DNA from: a virus
Length of the DNA: 37,726 nucleotides
Reading direction: 5' to 3' (one strand)
IMG/VR virus record: IMGVR_UViG_3300005582_000036
Coordinates: 1-37,726 of that record
This document shows, in pieces, positions 13,259 through 21,718 of this stretch. Below the pieces are notes generated by a model. It was given only the letters and a program-made list of their open reading frames with translations, made no database searches and was not told where the DNA came from. Each line of letters begins with the position of its first letter. Within the stretch, counting starts at the first letter, position 1. The position numbers and the translations under genes are program-made.

Positions 13259-14953
13259 AGTTTTATTGCCGACTCTTATACTTGTTGTTTTGCATGTTGA
13301 TGATGTTGTATAACATCCAGTTTTAGGTGGTGCTGGAGGAGTAGGGCTGGTGCAATCACATGATTTAGGCAAACAGTTTTGATTTCGGCATTTAATACAA
13401 CCAGCGTTGTTTTTAGGCTTCCAAGGTTTTTGATACTCGGGTGATCCGGGTATGCAATAATTAGGTTTATTACATCCGCATGCAGCAATCTTTGTTCTTT
13501 GAAGTTTTCCATCAACAAGTTCAAATTGTGCTTTGTCACTTTCGCCTAGCCAATTTTTCTTATCGATTAGGTTAAGACAGTTTGTTGCGCTTTGTAATAT
13601 TTCTGCTTCAGTAGATTCTATTGCTTCTTGAAGTATCATGTTTTCATCGAAGTAATATGATGATTTTGCCGCAACCTCTATTTCTGCTGAGAACAATGGG
13701 TTCATAGCTAAAGAGGCTACACCAACAGAATCAGAAAGTTTTATTGTTTTGCTTGATCCTACATGTAAAGCTTTGATTGTCCCGTGGTCTTGGTATTCAA
13801 AATCCTGATCAATATTCTTAATGACATCGTCATAAGTTAATTTACTAAGCATTTTGATTGGAGATTCATACATCTTCCATTCAACAAATATTGACATGAA
13901 AAGATTTTGGAATCTTCCTCCTGCTTTTTTATCTGCAATCATAATTTCTTGACATACTGATCTAAAAAACTTGTTATTTGCTGATGCACTGCTTACAGCA
14001 ACAAGTAAATAAACTGACATAGTATCTCTTGCTTTCACCAAAGCAGCTTTGGGTGCGAGTTTATCTACTAAAATGTATGAATTTGCAACTTGTACGAGAA
14101 TATACCAAAACATGCTTGAGAAAACTCGACTGAAGCTATGAGGCTCATTGATAATTTGATCATCTCTTCCATCACTAGGAAGACTTGATGGGCTAACATA
14201 TTGGAATTTTTGTGAAATGTCACGAAGGCAATTATTCAATTCGCCGCTTGTTCCTTTTGTTAAACCATATAGTCCTATTCCCATGTCTGCCGCAAGTCTT
14301 GTTAAGACGCTTGATTTTGTCAGGTCTTTAGTTTCTTTTGTAGCCGCATCGATTAATGCTTCATATTGAAGGTTGTTGAGCATGGCTACCATATCGCCAA
14401 ATGCTTCATGAAATGCCCAAATCTCATCTGAAACCAAGTTCCAAAGATCAGGTCTTAGAATATCGAGGAGAGCATGACCAAATTCGTGTGAAACTACAGT
14501 TCTTGAGTCGCATGCAAATACTGTTTTTTTTCTTAATTTGTCTGTGAAGTAAAAGAACTTCAAAGCTTTTCTGTCATAAAAAGCATTGATGTCAGTTCCT
14601 GCTCTGGATACGAGAGAAATATTTGATGTAGCTGCCCATTTTACAATTTTCTTGGGGGATTTTGCCATCATGTAAACAAGTGCTTCATTTACGATTTGCT
14701 TTAGACCAGCAGCTTGCTGTTGTGATGTTCCAAGAGCATATCCTCCACCAGATTCTCCTTGAGAAGTCATTGGCAAAGCCGTTGATGTTGGCATTAATTT
14801 TTCGATTACGAGAGATGGTGCTGAAGCGTCGATTAGGTATGTTTTGTTGAGATTAGTTTTTGTTGTTGGAATTGCTTGAGAATCAACAAGTGGATCGTTC
14901 TCAAAAATGAATCTAGTGTTTTGTCTAAACCAATTCAGTATTCCTTGCAACAT
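13241..14953 (-). CDS. Thermolysin-like (gluzincin) metallopeptidase with Cys-rich tail
   Basis: 570 residues. VVSHEFGHALLD (HExxH at 156-160) and EAFGDMVAML (Glu183 as third zinc ligand, Asp187) reproduce the thermolysin/fungalysin (M4/M36-like) zinc site. EPHSFSRVFSSMFWYIL carries His272 in the position of the thermolysin catalytic His. No signal peptide is seen; the N-terminal 100 residues may act as propeptide. The C-terminal 75 residues are rich in cysteine (CGCNKPNYC ... CIKCRNQNC ... CDC ... CYTTSSTC) and proline, looking like an extracellular or metal-binding module. The ATG at 14953 has AAAGGAG upstream and an ACTATATAT box 33 nt ahead. It could be virion-associated or released by lysis. 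Confidence 0.82.
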   Translation of the reverse strand: MLQGILNWFRQNTRFIFENDPLVDSQAIPTTKTNLNKTYLIDASAPSLVIEKLMPTSTALPMTSQGESGGGYALGTSQQQAAGLKQIVNEALVYMMAKSPKKIVKWAATSNISLVSRAGTDINAFYDRKALKFFYFTDKLRKKTVFACDSRTVVSHEFGHALLDILRPDLWNLVSDEIWAFHEAFGDMVAMLNNLQYEALIDAATKETKDLTKSSVLTRLAADMGIGLYGLTKGTSGELNNCLRDISQKFQYVSPSSLPSDGRDDQIINEPHSFSRVFSSMFWYILVQVANSYILVDKLAPKAALVKARDTMSVYLLVAVSSASANNKFFRSVCQEIMIADKKAGGRFQNLFMSIFVEWKMYESPIKMLSKLTYDDVIKNIDQDFEYQDHGTIKALHVGSSKTIKLSDSVGVASLAMNPLFSAEIEVAAKSSYYFDENMILQEAIESTEAEILQSATNCLNLIDKKNWLGESDKAQFELVDGKLQRTKIAACGCNKPNYCIPGSPEYQKPWKPKNNAGCIKCRNQNCLPKSCDCTSPTPPAPPKTGCYTTSSTCKTTSIRVGNKTSRKVC

Positions 14954-14986
14954 GTTGCTCCTTTGAGTTAGTTATTCACGACATGA

Positions 14987-14995
14987 ATATATAGT
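14987..14995 (-). promoter_or_regulatory. Candidate promoter box (ACTATATAT)
   Basis: Perfect copy of the recurrent box on the minus strand, 33 nt before the thermolysin-like peptidase ATG at 14953. Confidence 0.4.
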
Positions 14996-15012
14996 GATCA
15001 GAGGTGGTAAAG

Positions 15013-15534
15013 ATGAATCGTGAGCAAATGATTCGTGAGGCAAGAACAATTGAGGCTATGCGCCGAGGATATATGGGAATGGAGGGGAAAATCTCTGTAA
15101 TTGCCAAGCGTCTAGGCCAACCTATAATTCAACAAGGTAGTCGATCATTTGAACAGACATTTCTGAGCGATCCTTTTGACTTAGAAAAAGACGATGAAAT
15201 GCCTACTATAGGAGAGAACGATCACAGTTACGAGATAGGTTTGCATTATGATGGTTTGTCCCGTGGTATAAATCTTTCAGTTTATGTGCATTTTCATCAT
15301 CGTGAAATAATTTGCGAATTTAATGGTCAAAAGGTTTATTGGGAAATAGGTGGCGAGTTAGAATCTTATGTGCCTCACGAGTCTTGGGAAAATCAGTTGG
15401 AAAAAATTTATGATAACGCCAAGAAAGTAGAAAGATTACAGAGACCTCAAGAAAGAAAGAAGTTGGTAGAAGCTGCCAACAAGAAAAGGCAAGAATTGCT
15501 TAATGAGTTCAAACAAAAGTGGGGCCTAACATAG
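15013..15534 (+). CDS. Hypothetical protein, 173 residues
   Basis: Not recognised. The N-terminal 40 residues are basic and helical (REQMIREARTIEAMRRGYMG). The centre (85-120) is beta-rich, with YVHFHHREIICEFNGQKVYW. The last 50 residues form a charged helix ending in EFKQKWGLT. The start at ATG 15013 is preferred because GAGGTGG lies 5 nt upstream; the GTG at 15004 is inside that SD. It is the first gene of a plus-strand operon of three or four genes (15013-16709). Confidence 0.7.
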   Translation: MNREQMIREARTIEAMRRGYMGMEGKISVIAKRLGQPIIQQGSRSFEQTFLSDPFDLEKDDEMPTIGENDHSYEIGLHYDGLSRGINLSVYVHFHHREIICEFNGQKVYWEIGGELESYVPHESWENQLEKIYDNAKKVERLQRPQERKKLVEAANKKRQELLNEFKQKWGLT

Positions 15535-15543
15535 GGGTGTCGT

Positions 15544-15906
15544 ATGAGCGAAGAATTGCGTGACATCATTCTCAATGGATTTTTGGTTTATCCAAGCAAT
15601 GGTAAATTTATTGTTAAAAAAGAAGCTGTTCCAGAAAGCAACTTCACAATCGAGGCAAAAGAATGTGACAGTTATGGACAAGCAATTGAGTTTGCGATAG
15701 AAATGTTGAAAAAACCAAGGATTTTGAAATGGTCTGGTGTGGTTAGATACAATAGGGGTTTGGGCATTGAATATAAAAACCTTAGTTTTATTGAATCAGA
15801 AAACTACGAACAAGCATGTGAAGTTGCCAAATTACAAGTTGAAGATTTTTTCAAGAATCAAAAAGTAATTATTTCTGAAATAAAAGTGAGATTAAAGAGT
15901 AAATAG
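15544..15906 (+). CDS. Hypothetical protein, 120 residues, two similar halves
   Basis: Not recognised. It has two alpha/beta half-units: FLVYPSNGKFIVKKE ... SYGQAIEFAIEMLKK and VVRYNRGLGIEYKNLSF ... ENYEQACEVAKLQVEDF. The 'Y-x-Q-A-x-E-x-A' helices suggest an internal duplication. It starts 10 nt after the previous stop with GGGGTG upstream. No signal peptide or membrane segment. Operon position suggests joint expression with 15013-15534 and the tail-anchored protein downstream. Confidence 0.7.
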   Translation: MSEELRDIILNGFLVYPSNGKFIVKKEAVPESNFTIEAKECDSYGQAIEFAIEMLKKPRILKWSGVVRYNRGLGIEYKNLSFIESENYEQACEVAKLQVEDFFKNQKVIISEIKVRLKSK

Positions 15907-15936
15907 TATAGCTAATTCCTTAAAAAAGGGGTGATT

Positions 15937-16494
15937 ATGGACGATGTGAAAATCGAAAAGTGGACTCTTGAAGACGGTCGCAGGGCTGAACGCAGAGTTA
16001 CTGAAATCAAAAACTCCAACGGAGAATGCGAAAAAGTTGTTGAATTATTGGTTGAAGACGAACGCCCTTTGAAACTACAACAAAGGGTCGTTGAAAAATG
16101 CAAACCCATGCTTTATGAACGAAAACTAGAAACAATCGACCCTAATACTGGAAATGTTGTTGAGCAAAAGATAGAATCTTTGGAATCAAAGGTTCCGATG
16201 CAAGTTGTTGAACACATTGCAGCATCATCCAATCCTCAATCTGATCTAGGCGAAAACAAGCCTGTTACCAAACAGGAGATGATTGATGCAATAGTTGCAG
16301 CTATCAAAGCAAACCGTGAGTTGTCTTTGGCTTCTCATGCTGAGAAGAAGTGTGTGAAAGCTCAAGGACTAGCAGAAGAGTTCCAGAAATTGCAAATTCC
16401 TCAAAAAGATGGTATGTCAATGATGGATAAGATTCTTTTGGTGGTTATTGCATCACAAGTTGTTGGTCTTGGATACATCATTTTCTTTATGTGA
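15937..16494 (+). CDS. Tail-anchored membrane protein, 185 residues, unknown function
   Basis: Charged soluble N-terminal part with repeated short beta-hairpin-like phrases (KWTLEDGRRAERRVTEI; KLETIDPNTGNVVEQKIESL), then helices, and a single C-terminal hydrophobic segment (MMDKILLVVIASQVVGLGYI, about 160-180, to the end). This is a tail-anchor topology. It may be a membrane-bound phage protein facing the cytoplasm. The ATG at 15937 follows AAAGGGG; a GTG two codons earlier is less likely. The intrinsic terminator at 16547 lies downstream, inside the next small ORF. Confidence 0.72.
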   Translation: MDDVKIEKWTLEDGRRAERRVTEIKNSNGECEKVVELLVEDERPLKLQQRVVEKCKPMLYERKLETIDPNTGNVVEQKIESLESKVPMQVVEHIAASSNPQSDLGENKPVTKQEMIDAIVAAIKANRELSLASHAEKKCVKAQGLAEEFQKLQIPQKDGMSMMDKILLVVIASQVVGLGYIIFFM

Positions 16495-16505
16495 TATGAG
16501 GTAAT

Positions 16506-16709
16506 ATGACCAGCAACGGCTGGCGTTCACTACTTAATAATGAATGGGCAGATTGTGTGCTTCACAATCTGCCTTTTTTTGTCAAAGAAGAAATAATTAA
16601 AAAACCACAGACAATAAGCATAAGTGGCTATCAAGAATCAGCAGCCACTTGGAATTGGTATGATTTTCAAGAAAAAATGTCAAGGGTCAAGAATGTCAGA
16701 ATCGGTTAA
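16506..16709 (+). CDS. Possible small protein, 67 residues, with terminator inside
   Basis: The start ATG at 16506 has GAGG 4-8 nt upstream and follows the previous stop by 11 nt, so initiation looks genuine. The product is Trp-rich (NGWRSLLNNEW ... ATWNWYDF) and not recognised. A strong intrinsic terminator occupies codons 14-25. Either this is a real short gene whose transcription is limited by the hairpin, or the frame is open by chance over the terminator. Its 3' end overlaps the convergent virion gene by 30 nt. Confidence 0.45.
   Translation: MTSNGWRSLLNNEWADCVLHNLPFFVKEEIIKKPQTISISGYQESAATWNWYDFQEKMSRVKNVRIG
16547..16580 (+). terminator. Strong intrinsic terminator within ORF 16506-16709
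   Basis: Perfect 11-bp stem GGCAGATTGTG (16547-16557) with CACAATCTGCC (16563-16573), 5-nt loop, followed by seven T. It should end the plus-strand operon beginning at 15013, or act as an attenuator for the small ORF it sits in. Confidence 0.88.
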
Positions 16710-17684
16710 AATATACGGCATTTCTGTTACTGTGACAGGAGTTGTTGCTGCTCCAGAATAGGTGTAAAGAGTTCTCTTTCCGAGCATGCCTGCTGTAGCG
16801 CCTGTTGCGTATATGATTTGCTTGGTAATTCTGCCTGATCCGTCAAGAGTATTAACTGCAAATGTGAATGATTCGCATCTTCCTTTTAGATGTTCATAAT
16901 CTTTCAAAAGATTTGTGTAGTCAATGTTTAGATCGTTGAGAAGATTGTATTCATCTTCTGTGAAGAATTCTGCAAAAGTACCTGCAACTGTAACATTTAC
17001 TGGAACAGTAAATGTATTTGGTCCTGTAGAAGTAACAGTTTGCAGACCATTTAGAGAGGGTGTGCTATTGCTGTTGGCAATATAAATTGAGTCCCCGTTT
17101 GAAAGTCCATGTCCTGTACAAGTGCATTCAGTTGGATTGTTAACGGTATTTGCAGTAATTATTTTTCCCAACCTGATAAGCGTGTTGTTCGCTGTATCGG
17201 TCAAAAATCTATTAGCAATTGTGTCTTTGTCGAAATAAGAAGGAATGTCTGCAATTCCAATTTTCTTATTGAATCTTAGTTCGATTTCAGCACTTGTATT
17301 GGAAATGTAAGTTCTAAATGAAGAAGTAGGCCTTTTTTGTCTAATTGCAATTTGTGATGAGTTGTAAACGCTTGCTATGTACCAAGATGAAAAATTGGAA
17401 TTTGAGTTAAGTATTCCAACTATTTCGTAAGATGTTGTTGTTGCTGCATTTACACCAGCAATGTTTACACTAAATGAAGACCAATTCTTATAAGATGGAT
17501 CGAAGGCATAATTAAATGTCAATACACTATTTACTGAAAGGTTGAAAGGTCCACTATTCCAACAGATAAAGAATTCGCCTATATTTTTATTGGCTGGAAC
17601 CTTAAAAGTAAGTTTATAACTTGATGAATCGCCTACTGTATAGTAGCCGTAATAATCACTAAAAGGGTTCAAATAAAAAGACAT
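16680..17684 (-). CDS. Virion structural protein with FCCH-like domain
   Basis: 334 residues, rich in Ser, Thr, Asn and Tyr, mostly beta, and typical of tail or fibre proteins. Residues about 174-236 (GKIITANTVNNPTECTCTGHGLSNGDSIYIANS, split here as a continuous domain) match the small beta domain 'ITgat.anP.vvT..aHGLsnGD.v.I...g...lNG..tVt.vt.nTFtv', annotated in phage tail proteins as ubiquitin-activating-enzyme FCCH-like. The C-terminal part has SGRITKQIIYATGATAG. It starts with ATG at 17684 downstream of GGGGAAAG. Monocistronic on the minus strand, convergent with the small ORF at 16506. Role inferred as tail, fibre or decoration protein. Confidence 0.7.
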   Translation of the reverse strand: MSFYLNPFSDYYGYYTVGDSSSYKLTFKVPANKNIGEFFICWNSGPFNLSVNSVLTFNYAFDPSYKNWSSFSVNIAGVNAATTTSYEIVGILNSNSNFSSWYIASVYNSSQIAIRQKRPTSSFRTYISNTSAEIELRFNKKIGIADIPSYFDKDTIANRFLTDTANNTLIRLGKIITANTVNNPTECTCTGHGLSNGDSIYIANSNSTPSLNGLQTVTSTGPNTFTVPVNVTVAGTFAEFFTEDEYNLLNDLNIDYTNLLKDYEHLKGRCESFTFAVNTLDGSGRITKQIIYATGATAGMLGKRTLYTYSGAATTPVTVTEMPYILTDSDILDP

Positions 17685-17756
17685 TTTTCTTTCCCCACTA
17701 TCATTAAAGACAGATTTCTAAAAAATTAAATGATTTGAATTGAAAATCAAACCACG

Positions 17757-17790
17757 AAAAAAAAGACACTACTTTATTTAGTAGTGTCTT
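17757..17790 (-). terminator. Intrinsic terminator (minus strand)
   Basis: Stem AAGACACTACT (17763-17773) with AGTAGTGTCTT (17780-17790), loop 6 nt. On the minus strand it is followed by a run of T that continues the stem. It lies 25 nt beyond the stop of the 100-residue gene at 17815. Confidence 0.9.
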
Positions 17791-17814
17791 GAAGACATTT
17801 ATTCAGAATTTGCT

Positions 17815-18117
17815 TCAAATTCCACTTTCGATAAGATCAATAAGTGGTTTTCGGACAAGAGTTGATTTAATTTGACCTTTGTTTCTAAGTGGATTATCTT
17901 GTCTCAAGTTATTTGTCTTGGCAATTTTTGATCTTGTAAAGGTTTTTACGGGAGCATACTTAGCTGGTCTAATTTTACTTCCTTCACGAAGTTCATAACC
18001 TGTGATGGAATTCTTGTCTTGTGTTGTTACCAAAATAGTTCTGCGAACAGGATGGCTATGGTTGCCTTTGTACCAAAAACGAGCAACAGGCAAATCAGAA
18101 ACAATATTATACTTCAT
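17815..18117 (-). CDS. Small basic hypothetical protein, 100 residues
   Basis: Not firmly recognised. The segment RRTILVTTQDKNSITGYELREGS followed by YAPVKTFTRSKIA resembles the small beta-barrel of WYL-type ligand-binding domains, in which a strand is followed by 'r.frldRI', but the match is partial. The C-terminal 35 residues are basic (KTNNLRQDNPLRNKGQIKST). It starts 94 nt from the ferritin-like gene end and has its own terminator, so it may be the last gene of the minus-strand unit starting at 19776 or separately expressed. GAGGG lies upstream of the ATG. Confidence 0.6.
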   Translation of the reverse strand: MKYNIVSDLPVARFWYKGNHSHPVRRTILVTTQDKNSITGYELREGSKIRPAKYAPVKTFTRSKIAKTNNLRQDNPLRNKGQIKSTLVRKPLIDLIESGI

Positions 18118-18211
18118 GTTTATTCCCTCTTAGTTCCGCACTCTCATGAAGTGACGGATTTATGAAGAATTCATCCATTAAATTGTATAGAGCGAGAAGA
18201 TAACAATCAAG

Positions 18212-18640
18212 TTATATCCCACGCAGAATTTGTCTGAATTGATCGACATCTTGACGACTGTGTTCCACCTGTTTTTCCAAAAATATTTCAAGCCATTTGC
18301 CATCAACTCCACCCAGTTCTTCGGCATGATTGATTCTTTGAGTGTAGTTTTCAACCACTCTTGCCTCCATATCCAGAGCGTATTGGATGATTTCTTTTGG
18401 TTCTGAATACTTGAAGAATTGATTTGAATCATCGGTTGGATGTCCTCCTAATCCAACAATTACATCTGAAAATTCAGTAATATGCTTCATTTCACTTGCT
18501 GCGTGTTCGATAAGCATTTCTTTGTATTCAACGCTATGCAGTCCAGTTACTTGGCTAGCATGAAAAAGATAGAATTTCAGATGCATCCATTCATTTTTAA
18601 GGTCATCGTTCAGCAGCTTGATCATTTCATCTTTAGTCAT
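18212..18640 (-). CDS. Ferritin-like di-iron protein (bacterioferritin/Dps-type four-helix bundle)
   Basis: 142 residues, all-helical. Candidate metal ligands are Glu17 in KNEWMHLKFY, Glu50 and His53 in ASEMKHITEF, Glu92/Glu97 in DMEARVVENY, and Glu122 or Glu126 with His127 in LEKQVEHSRQD. The first E...ExxH half-site is clear; the second ExxH is shifted by a residue or two, so di-iron binding is likely but not certain. Members of the superfamily store iron, detoxify peroxide or protect DNA. Its ATG overlaps the stop of the M28 peptidase gene by 4 nt (ATGA), so the two are translationally coupled, an unusual pairing. Confidence 0.82.
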   Translation of the reverse strand: MTKDEMIKLLNDDLKNEWMHLKFYLFHASQVTGLHSVEYKEMLIEHAASEMKHITEFSDVIVGLGGHPTDDSNQFFKYSEPKEIIQYALDMEARVVENYTQRINHAEELGGVDGKWLEIFLEKQVEHSRQDVDQFRQILRGI

Positions 18641-19776
18641 GGCATTTCCTCTAGTGGCATGTCTTTTTGACCGTGGTCGTGAAGCAAATCCATTTCCTTG
18701 AATGACCCATAGTCAAACTCGACTCTTTCAACTGCATTGCATACGGTCCACGCCAATTCAAAACCGTATCTTGCAACTTTTTCAAGACCTTCATAATTGA
18801 TCTTGTCAGCAGTATCTCTGGGGGTGTGATAGTATTCATGCAATCCAGTATGAAGGAACGCTATCGGCACCCTTTTATTATAGAAGGGTGCGTGATCACT
18901 TCCACCAGAACCTCTCAAAGTTACATTTTTTGCAAAAGAATATTTTTCTGTCAGTTGCTTAATGATAAAGCCAATATCTGGCGAACTTGATCCATCATCA
19001 AAAGCAACTGTTTTGCTTTTGCCAAGATAACCAATCATGTCCATATTCAACATGAAAATGTGTTTCTTGATATTTGGATTTCCTTTTGGGAATTTGGGAT
19101 TGTTCACATAATGGATACTACCAAGAAGTCCCATTTCTTCTGCTGAGAATGCCATAAGAACAATCGTTCTTTTGTTTTGCCCTTTCATAGCAGACAATGC
19201 TTCTGCCATTTCAATCAAGGCCGCAGTTCCACTTGCATTATCGTCTGCTCCATTATGAATCCTTCCTCCTCCTGTGCGACTGTATGTTGGACCATATCCT
19301 ATATGGTCCATGTGGGCACCAATCACAACTACTTCATCCTTAAGGACAGGATCGTTTCCTTCTAGAACTGCATAGATGTTCTGTGTAAAATCATCGCCAA
19401 TTTCATTCTTGGGGCCGGGATTGACTCTTTTGATGTTGAATTTATCGTATTCCGCTGAAAGTCCTTTGTCGTCAAATTTCTTCTTGATGTATTCAGCAGC
19501 AGTTTTATTGCCCTTCTTGCCAGACATTCTTCCTTCTAATTCATTTGAAGCAAGGTATTCAAGATGTGTCCTCAAATCGATTCTGTCGATTTTGGATATT
19601 GCCTCTGCAATTGTTAATTTGGGAGGTTCTTCTTTTTTTTCTGGTTTCTTTTCTACTTTATTTTCAAAGGGGCTTTCTGGATGATTTTGTTCATGTTGTG
19701 AATTTCTTTCCTTATTTAACAGTATTGCCAACAGTAAGAAGCCAAGAGCCAACACGCATATGTGCAACTTTTTCAT
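18637..19776 (-). CDS. M28-family zinc aminopeptidase, membrane-anchored or secreted
   Basis: 379 residues. N-terminal hydrophobic helix (ICVLALGFLLLAILL, 6-20), Lys/Glu/Pro-rich linker (about 33-55), then an M28 domain. Zinc ligands: His155 in GAHMDHIG, Asp178 in NGADDNASGT, Glu214 (with catalytic Glu213) in FSAEEMGLLG, Asp246 in LNMDMIGY and His317 in EYYHTPRDT. All five positions are intact. It is predicted to remove N-terminal amino acids from peptides in the periplasm or at the cell surface. AGAGG is upstream of the ATG. The gene is divergent from terminase and overlaps the ferritin-like gene downstream. Confidence 0.92.
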   Translation of the reverse strand: MKKLHICVLALGFLLLAILLNKERNSQHEQNHPESPFENKVEKKPEKKEEPPKLTIAEAISKIDRIDLRTHLEYLASNELEGRMSGKKGNKTAAEYIKKKFDDKGLSAEYDKFNIKRVNPGPKNEIGDDFTQNIYAVLEGNDPVLKDEVVVIGAHMDHIGYGPTYSRTGGGRIHNGADDNASGTAALIEMAEALSAMKGQNKRTIVLMAFSAEEMGLLGSIHYVNNPKFPKGNPNIKKHIFMLNMDMIGYLGKSKTVAFDDGSSSPDIGFIIKQLTEKYSFAKNVTLRGSGGSDHAPFYNKRVPIAFLHTGLHEYYHTPRDTADKINYEGLEKVARYGFELAWTVCNAVERVEFDYGSFKEMDLLHDHGQKDMPLEEMP

Positions 19777-19803
19777 ATAGACCTCTGTTTTGGAATAGCC
19801 TAA

Positions 19804-19846
19804 ACTATATACATTATCTTAGTTTTGTCTTAAAAAAACTATAAAT
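19804..19846 (+). promoter_or_regulatory. Candidate promoter boxes for the terminase operon (ACTATATAC, ACTATAAAT)
   Basis: Two copies of the recurrent box, at 19804-19812 and 19838-19846. They are 41 and 7 nt before the terminase ATG at 19854. The second resembles the T4 late-promoter core TATAAATA most closely. Confidence 0.4.
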
Positions 19847-19853
19847 TAATTGG

Positions 19854-21716
19854 ATGCAAATGGAAGAAACCCGTTATTTCAAAAGCGCAAAAGATTCCGT
19901 CTGGAGAAGTAATTTCAAAAGCTTGGATGATTATTACCGTTCTGGAGGCAATTATGATCCAGAAATAGGAAGGTTGCAGTATGATCCAAAGTATTACAAC
20001 TTCGACAAATTTGAATTGCAAATAGATCCTGATGAACCTTTAGAAAATATTGAAAAATATGATCCTATCAGACGCAAAAAGGAAATGATAAAATGCTCTG
20101 ATAGTTTTGCATACTTTTGTCACAAGTATGTCAAAATTCTTCACCCAATGCGTGGATTAATTCCTTTTGTGCTTTACAAATACCAAAGAAAAACCATATA
20201 CGATTACGAGACCAATCGTTTCAATATTATTTCAAAATTCCGTCAGGGCGGTTTGACTACCGTAACTCTTTTGTGGGGTTTGTGGAGATGCATGTTTCAG
20301 TTAGACCAGCAAATCATGCTTATTTCCAAAACAGATCGTGAAGCCACCGACATCGGCATGATGGCAGACCGTGCTTGCGAAAACTTGCCAGAATGGCTCA
20401 AGCCTAAGAAAGATGGAAAGTGGAACGACCACTTAAAGCAATTCACTGATACTGGTTCTGCTTTGAAGTTTTACTCTCCAGAAGCTGCTCGTGGTAAATC
20501 AGTAACATTCCTTATTGTTGACGAATGTGCGTTCATTGATGACATGGAAAAGCACTGGAAAGCCATGTGGCCCATTCTTTCAACAGGTGGTTCATGCACA
20601 TTGATTTCAACGGTAAATGGTTTGGGAAACTGGTATGAACAAACTTATCGTGAAGCTAAAGACCGCTTAAACAAGTTCCATGTGATTGATCTCGATTATT
20701 GGGAACATCCAGACTACAACGATGAGAGTTGGGTATCTGAACAAAAAGCGCAGCTTGGAGAAAAGGGTTTTCGCCAAGAAGTTTTGCGTGAGTTTCAAGG
20801 ATCAGGAGAAACTTATTTTAGTGCCAAGATCATCAACGGCTTGACCGAACAAACAAGAAGTAATTATCCAAGTCGCAAGTTATTTCCCAAATGGGCAAAC
20901 CAAGCTGGAAGAGTTGCTCAACTTGATAACGACGATAACAAGGGAGCTATGTGGATTTGGAAAGAACCTGTTGAAGGTCATGAGTATATTCTTTCCGCCG
21001 ACTGTGCTGAAGGTCAGGCTGAAAACAATGATAGCAGCGTTTTTCATATCATTGACACAGCGACTCTTGAACAGGTTGTGGAATTTTATTCCAATCTAAT
21101 CATCCCACACGAATTTTCCCAAGTTATCAATGAGGTTGCAACATTTTACAATAACGCATTAGTGGTTGTTGAGAATATGGGTCCGGGCACCGCTGTTCTT
21201 AGCGCCTTGCAGCACACTCTTTATTACGATAACTTATATTTTGAAAACAACAAAAACGCAAATGCGAAACCGGGCATAAAGATAGGCCAATCTAACAGAT
21301 CACTTTATCTTGAATCTTTGCAAAATAGGCTCACTAATCAAACAGTCAGAATCAACAGTATGAGATTTGTTTGTGAGCTACAAACTTTTGAATATAATAA
21401 AGTAACAAGAAAGGCTCAGGCTCAAAAAGGCAAACACGATGATGCAATCATGGCAATGTGCATAGCACTTTATGTTCGTGATACTCTTCTCCGTGATTTG
21501 CCTATGGGAGCAGAAAGACCAAAAGAATCAGTTCAGATAATCAAGAATGCTGTTTATGAAGAAATTAAAAAACAACTTTTGGAAGGTTCTCCAGAAGATT
21601 TGCTAGCTGATGATGAAATTGATATTCTAGCACCAGAAAAAGATTCATACTATGGTGGTTATACTTACATACCTGAAAGAAAGTATGACAAATTACTCAG
21701 GGAATTTGGATTTTGA
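19854..21716 (+). CDS. Terminase large subunit, T4 gp17-like
   Basis: DNA-packaging motor: ATPase plus headful nuclease, 620 residues (T4 gp17 is 610). The ATPase P-loop is KFRQGGLTT (128-136), a deviant Walker A in which the Lys is at the front and the usual G-K-T Lys is Leu. Walker B is VTFLIVDE (217-224), followed by CAFIDD; the coupling motif is STVNG. The RNase-H-like nuclease has Asp383 in LSADCAEG, VVVENMGPG around 440, and KHDDAIMA near 540. It opens the plus-strand operon that ends at 24032. There is no SD before ATG 19854 or the in-frame ATG at 19860, and the promoter-like box is only 7 nt upstream, so the mRNA may have almost no leader. Confidence 0.95.
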   Translation: MQMEETRYFKSAKDSVWRSNFKSLDDYYRSGGNYDPEIGRLQYDPKYYNFDKFELQIDPDEPLENIEKYDPIRRKKEMIKCSDSFAYFCHKYVKILHPMRGLIPFVLYKYQRKTIYDYETNRFNIISKFRQGGLTTVTLLWGLWRCMFQLDQQIMLISKTDREATDIGMMADRACENLPEWLKPKKDGKWNDHLKQFTDTGSALKFYSPEAARGKSVTFLIVDECAFIDDMEKHWKAMWPILSTGGSCTLISTVNGLGNWYEQTYREAKDRLNKFHVIDLDYWEHPDYNDESWVSEQKAQLGEKGFRQEVLREFQGSGETYFSAKIINGLTEQTRSNYPSRKLFPKWANQAGRVAQLDNDDNKGAMWIWKEPVEGHEYILSADCAEGQAENNDSSVFHIIDTATLEQVVEFYSNLIIPHEFSQVINEVATFYNNALVVVENMGPGTAVLSALQHTLYYDNLYFENNKNANAKPGIKIGQSNRSLYLESLQNRLTNQTVRINSMRFVCELQTFEYNKVTRKAQAQKGKHDDAIMAMCIALYVRDTLLRDLPMGAERPKESVQIIKNAVYEEIKKQLLEGSPEDLLADDEIDILAPEKDSYYGGYTYIPERKYDKLLREFGF

Positions 21717-21718
21717 AA

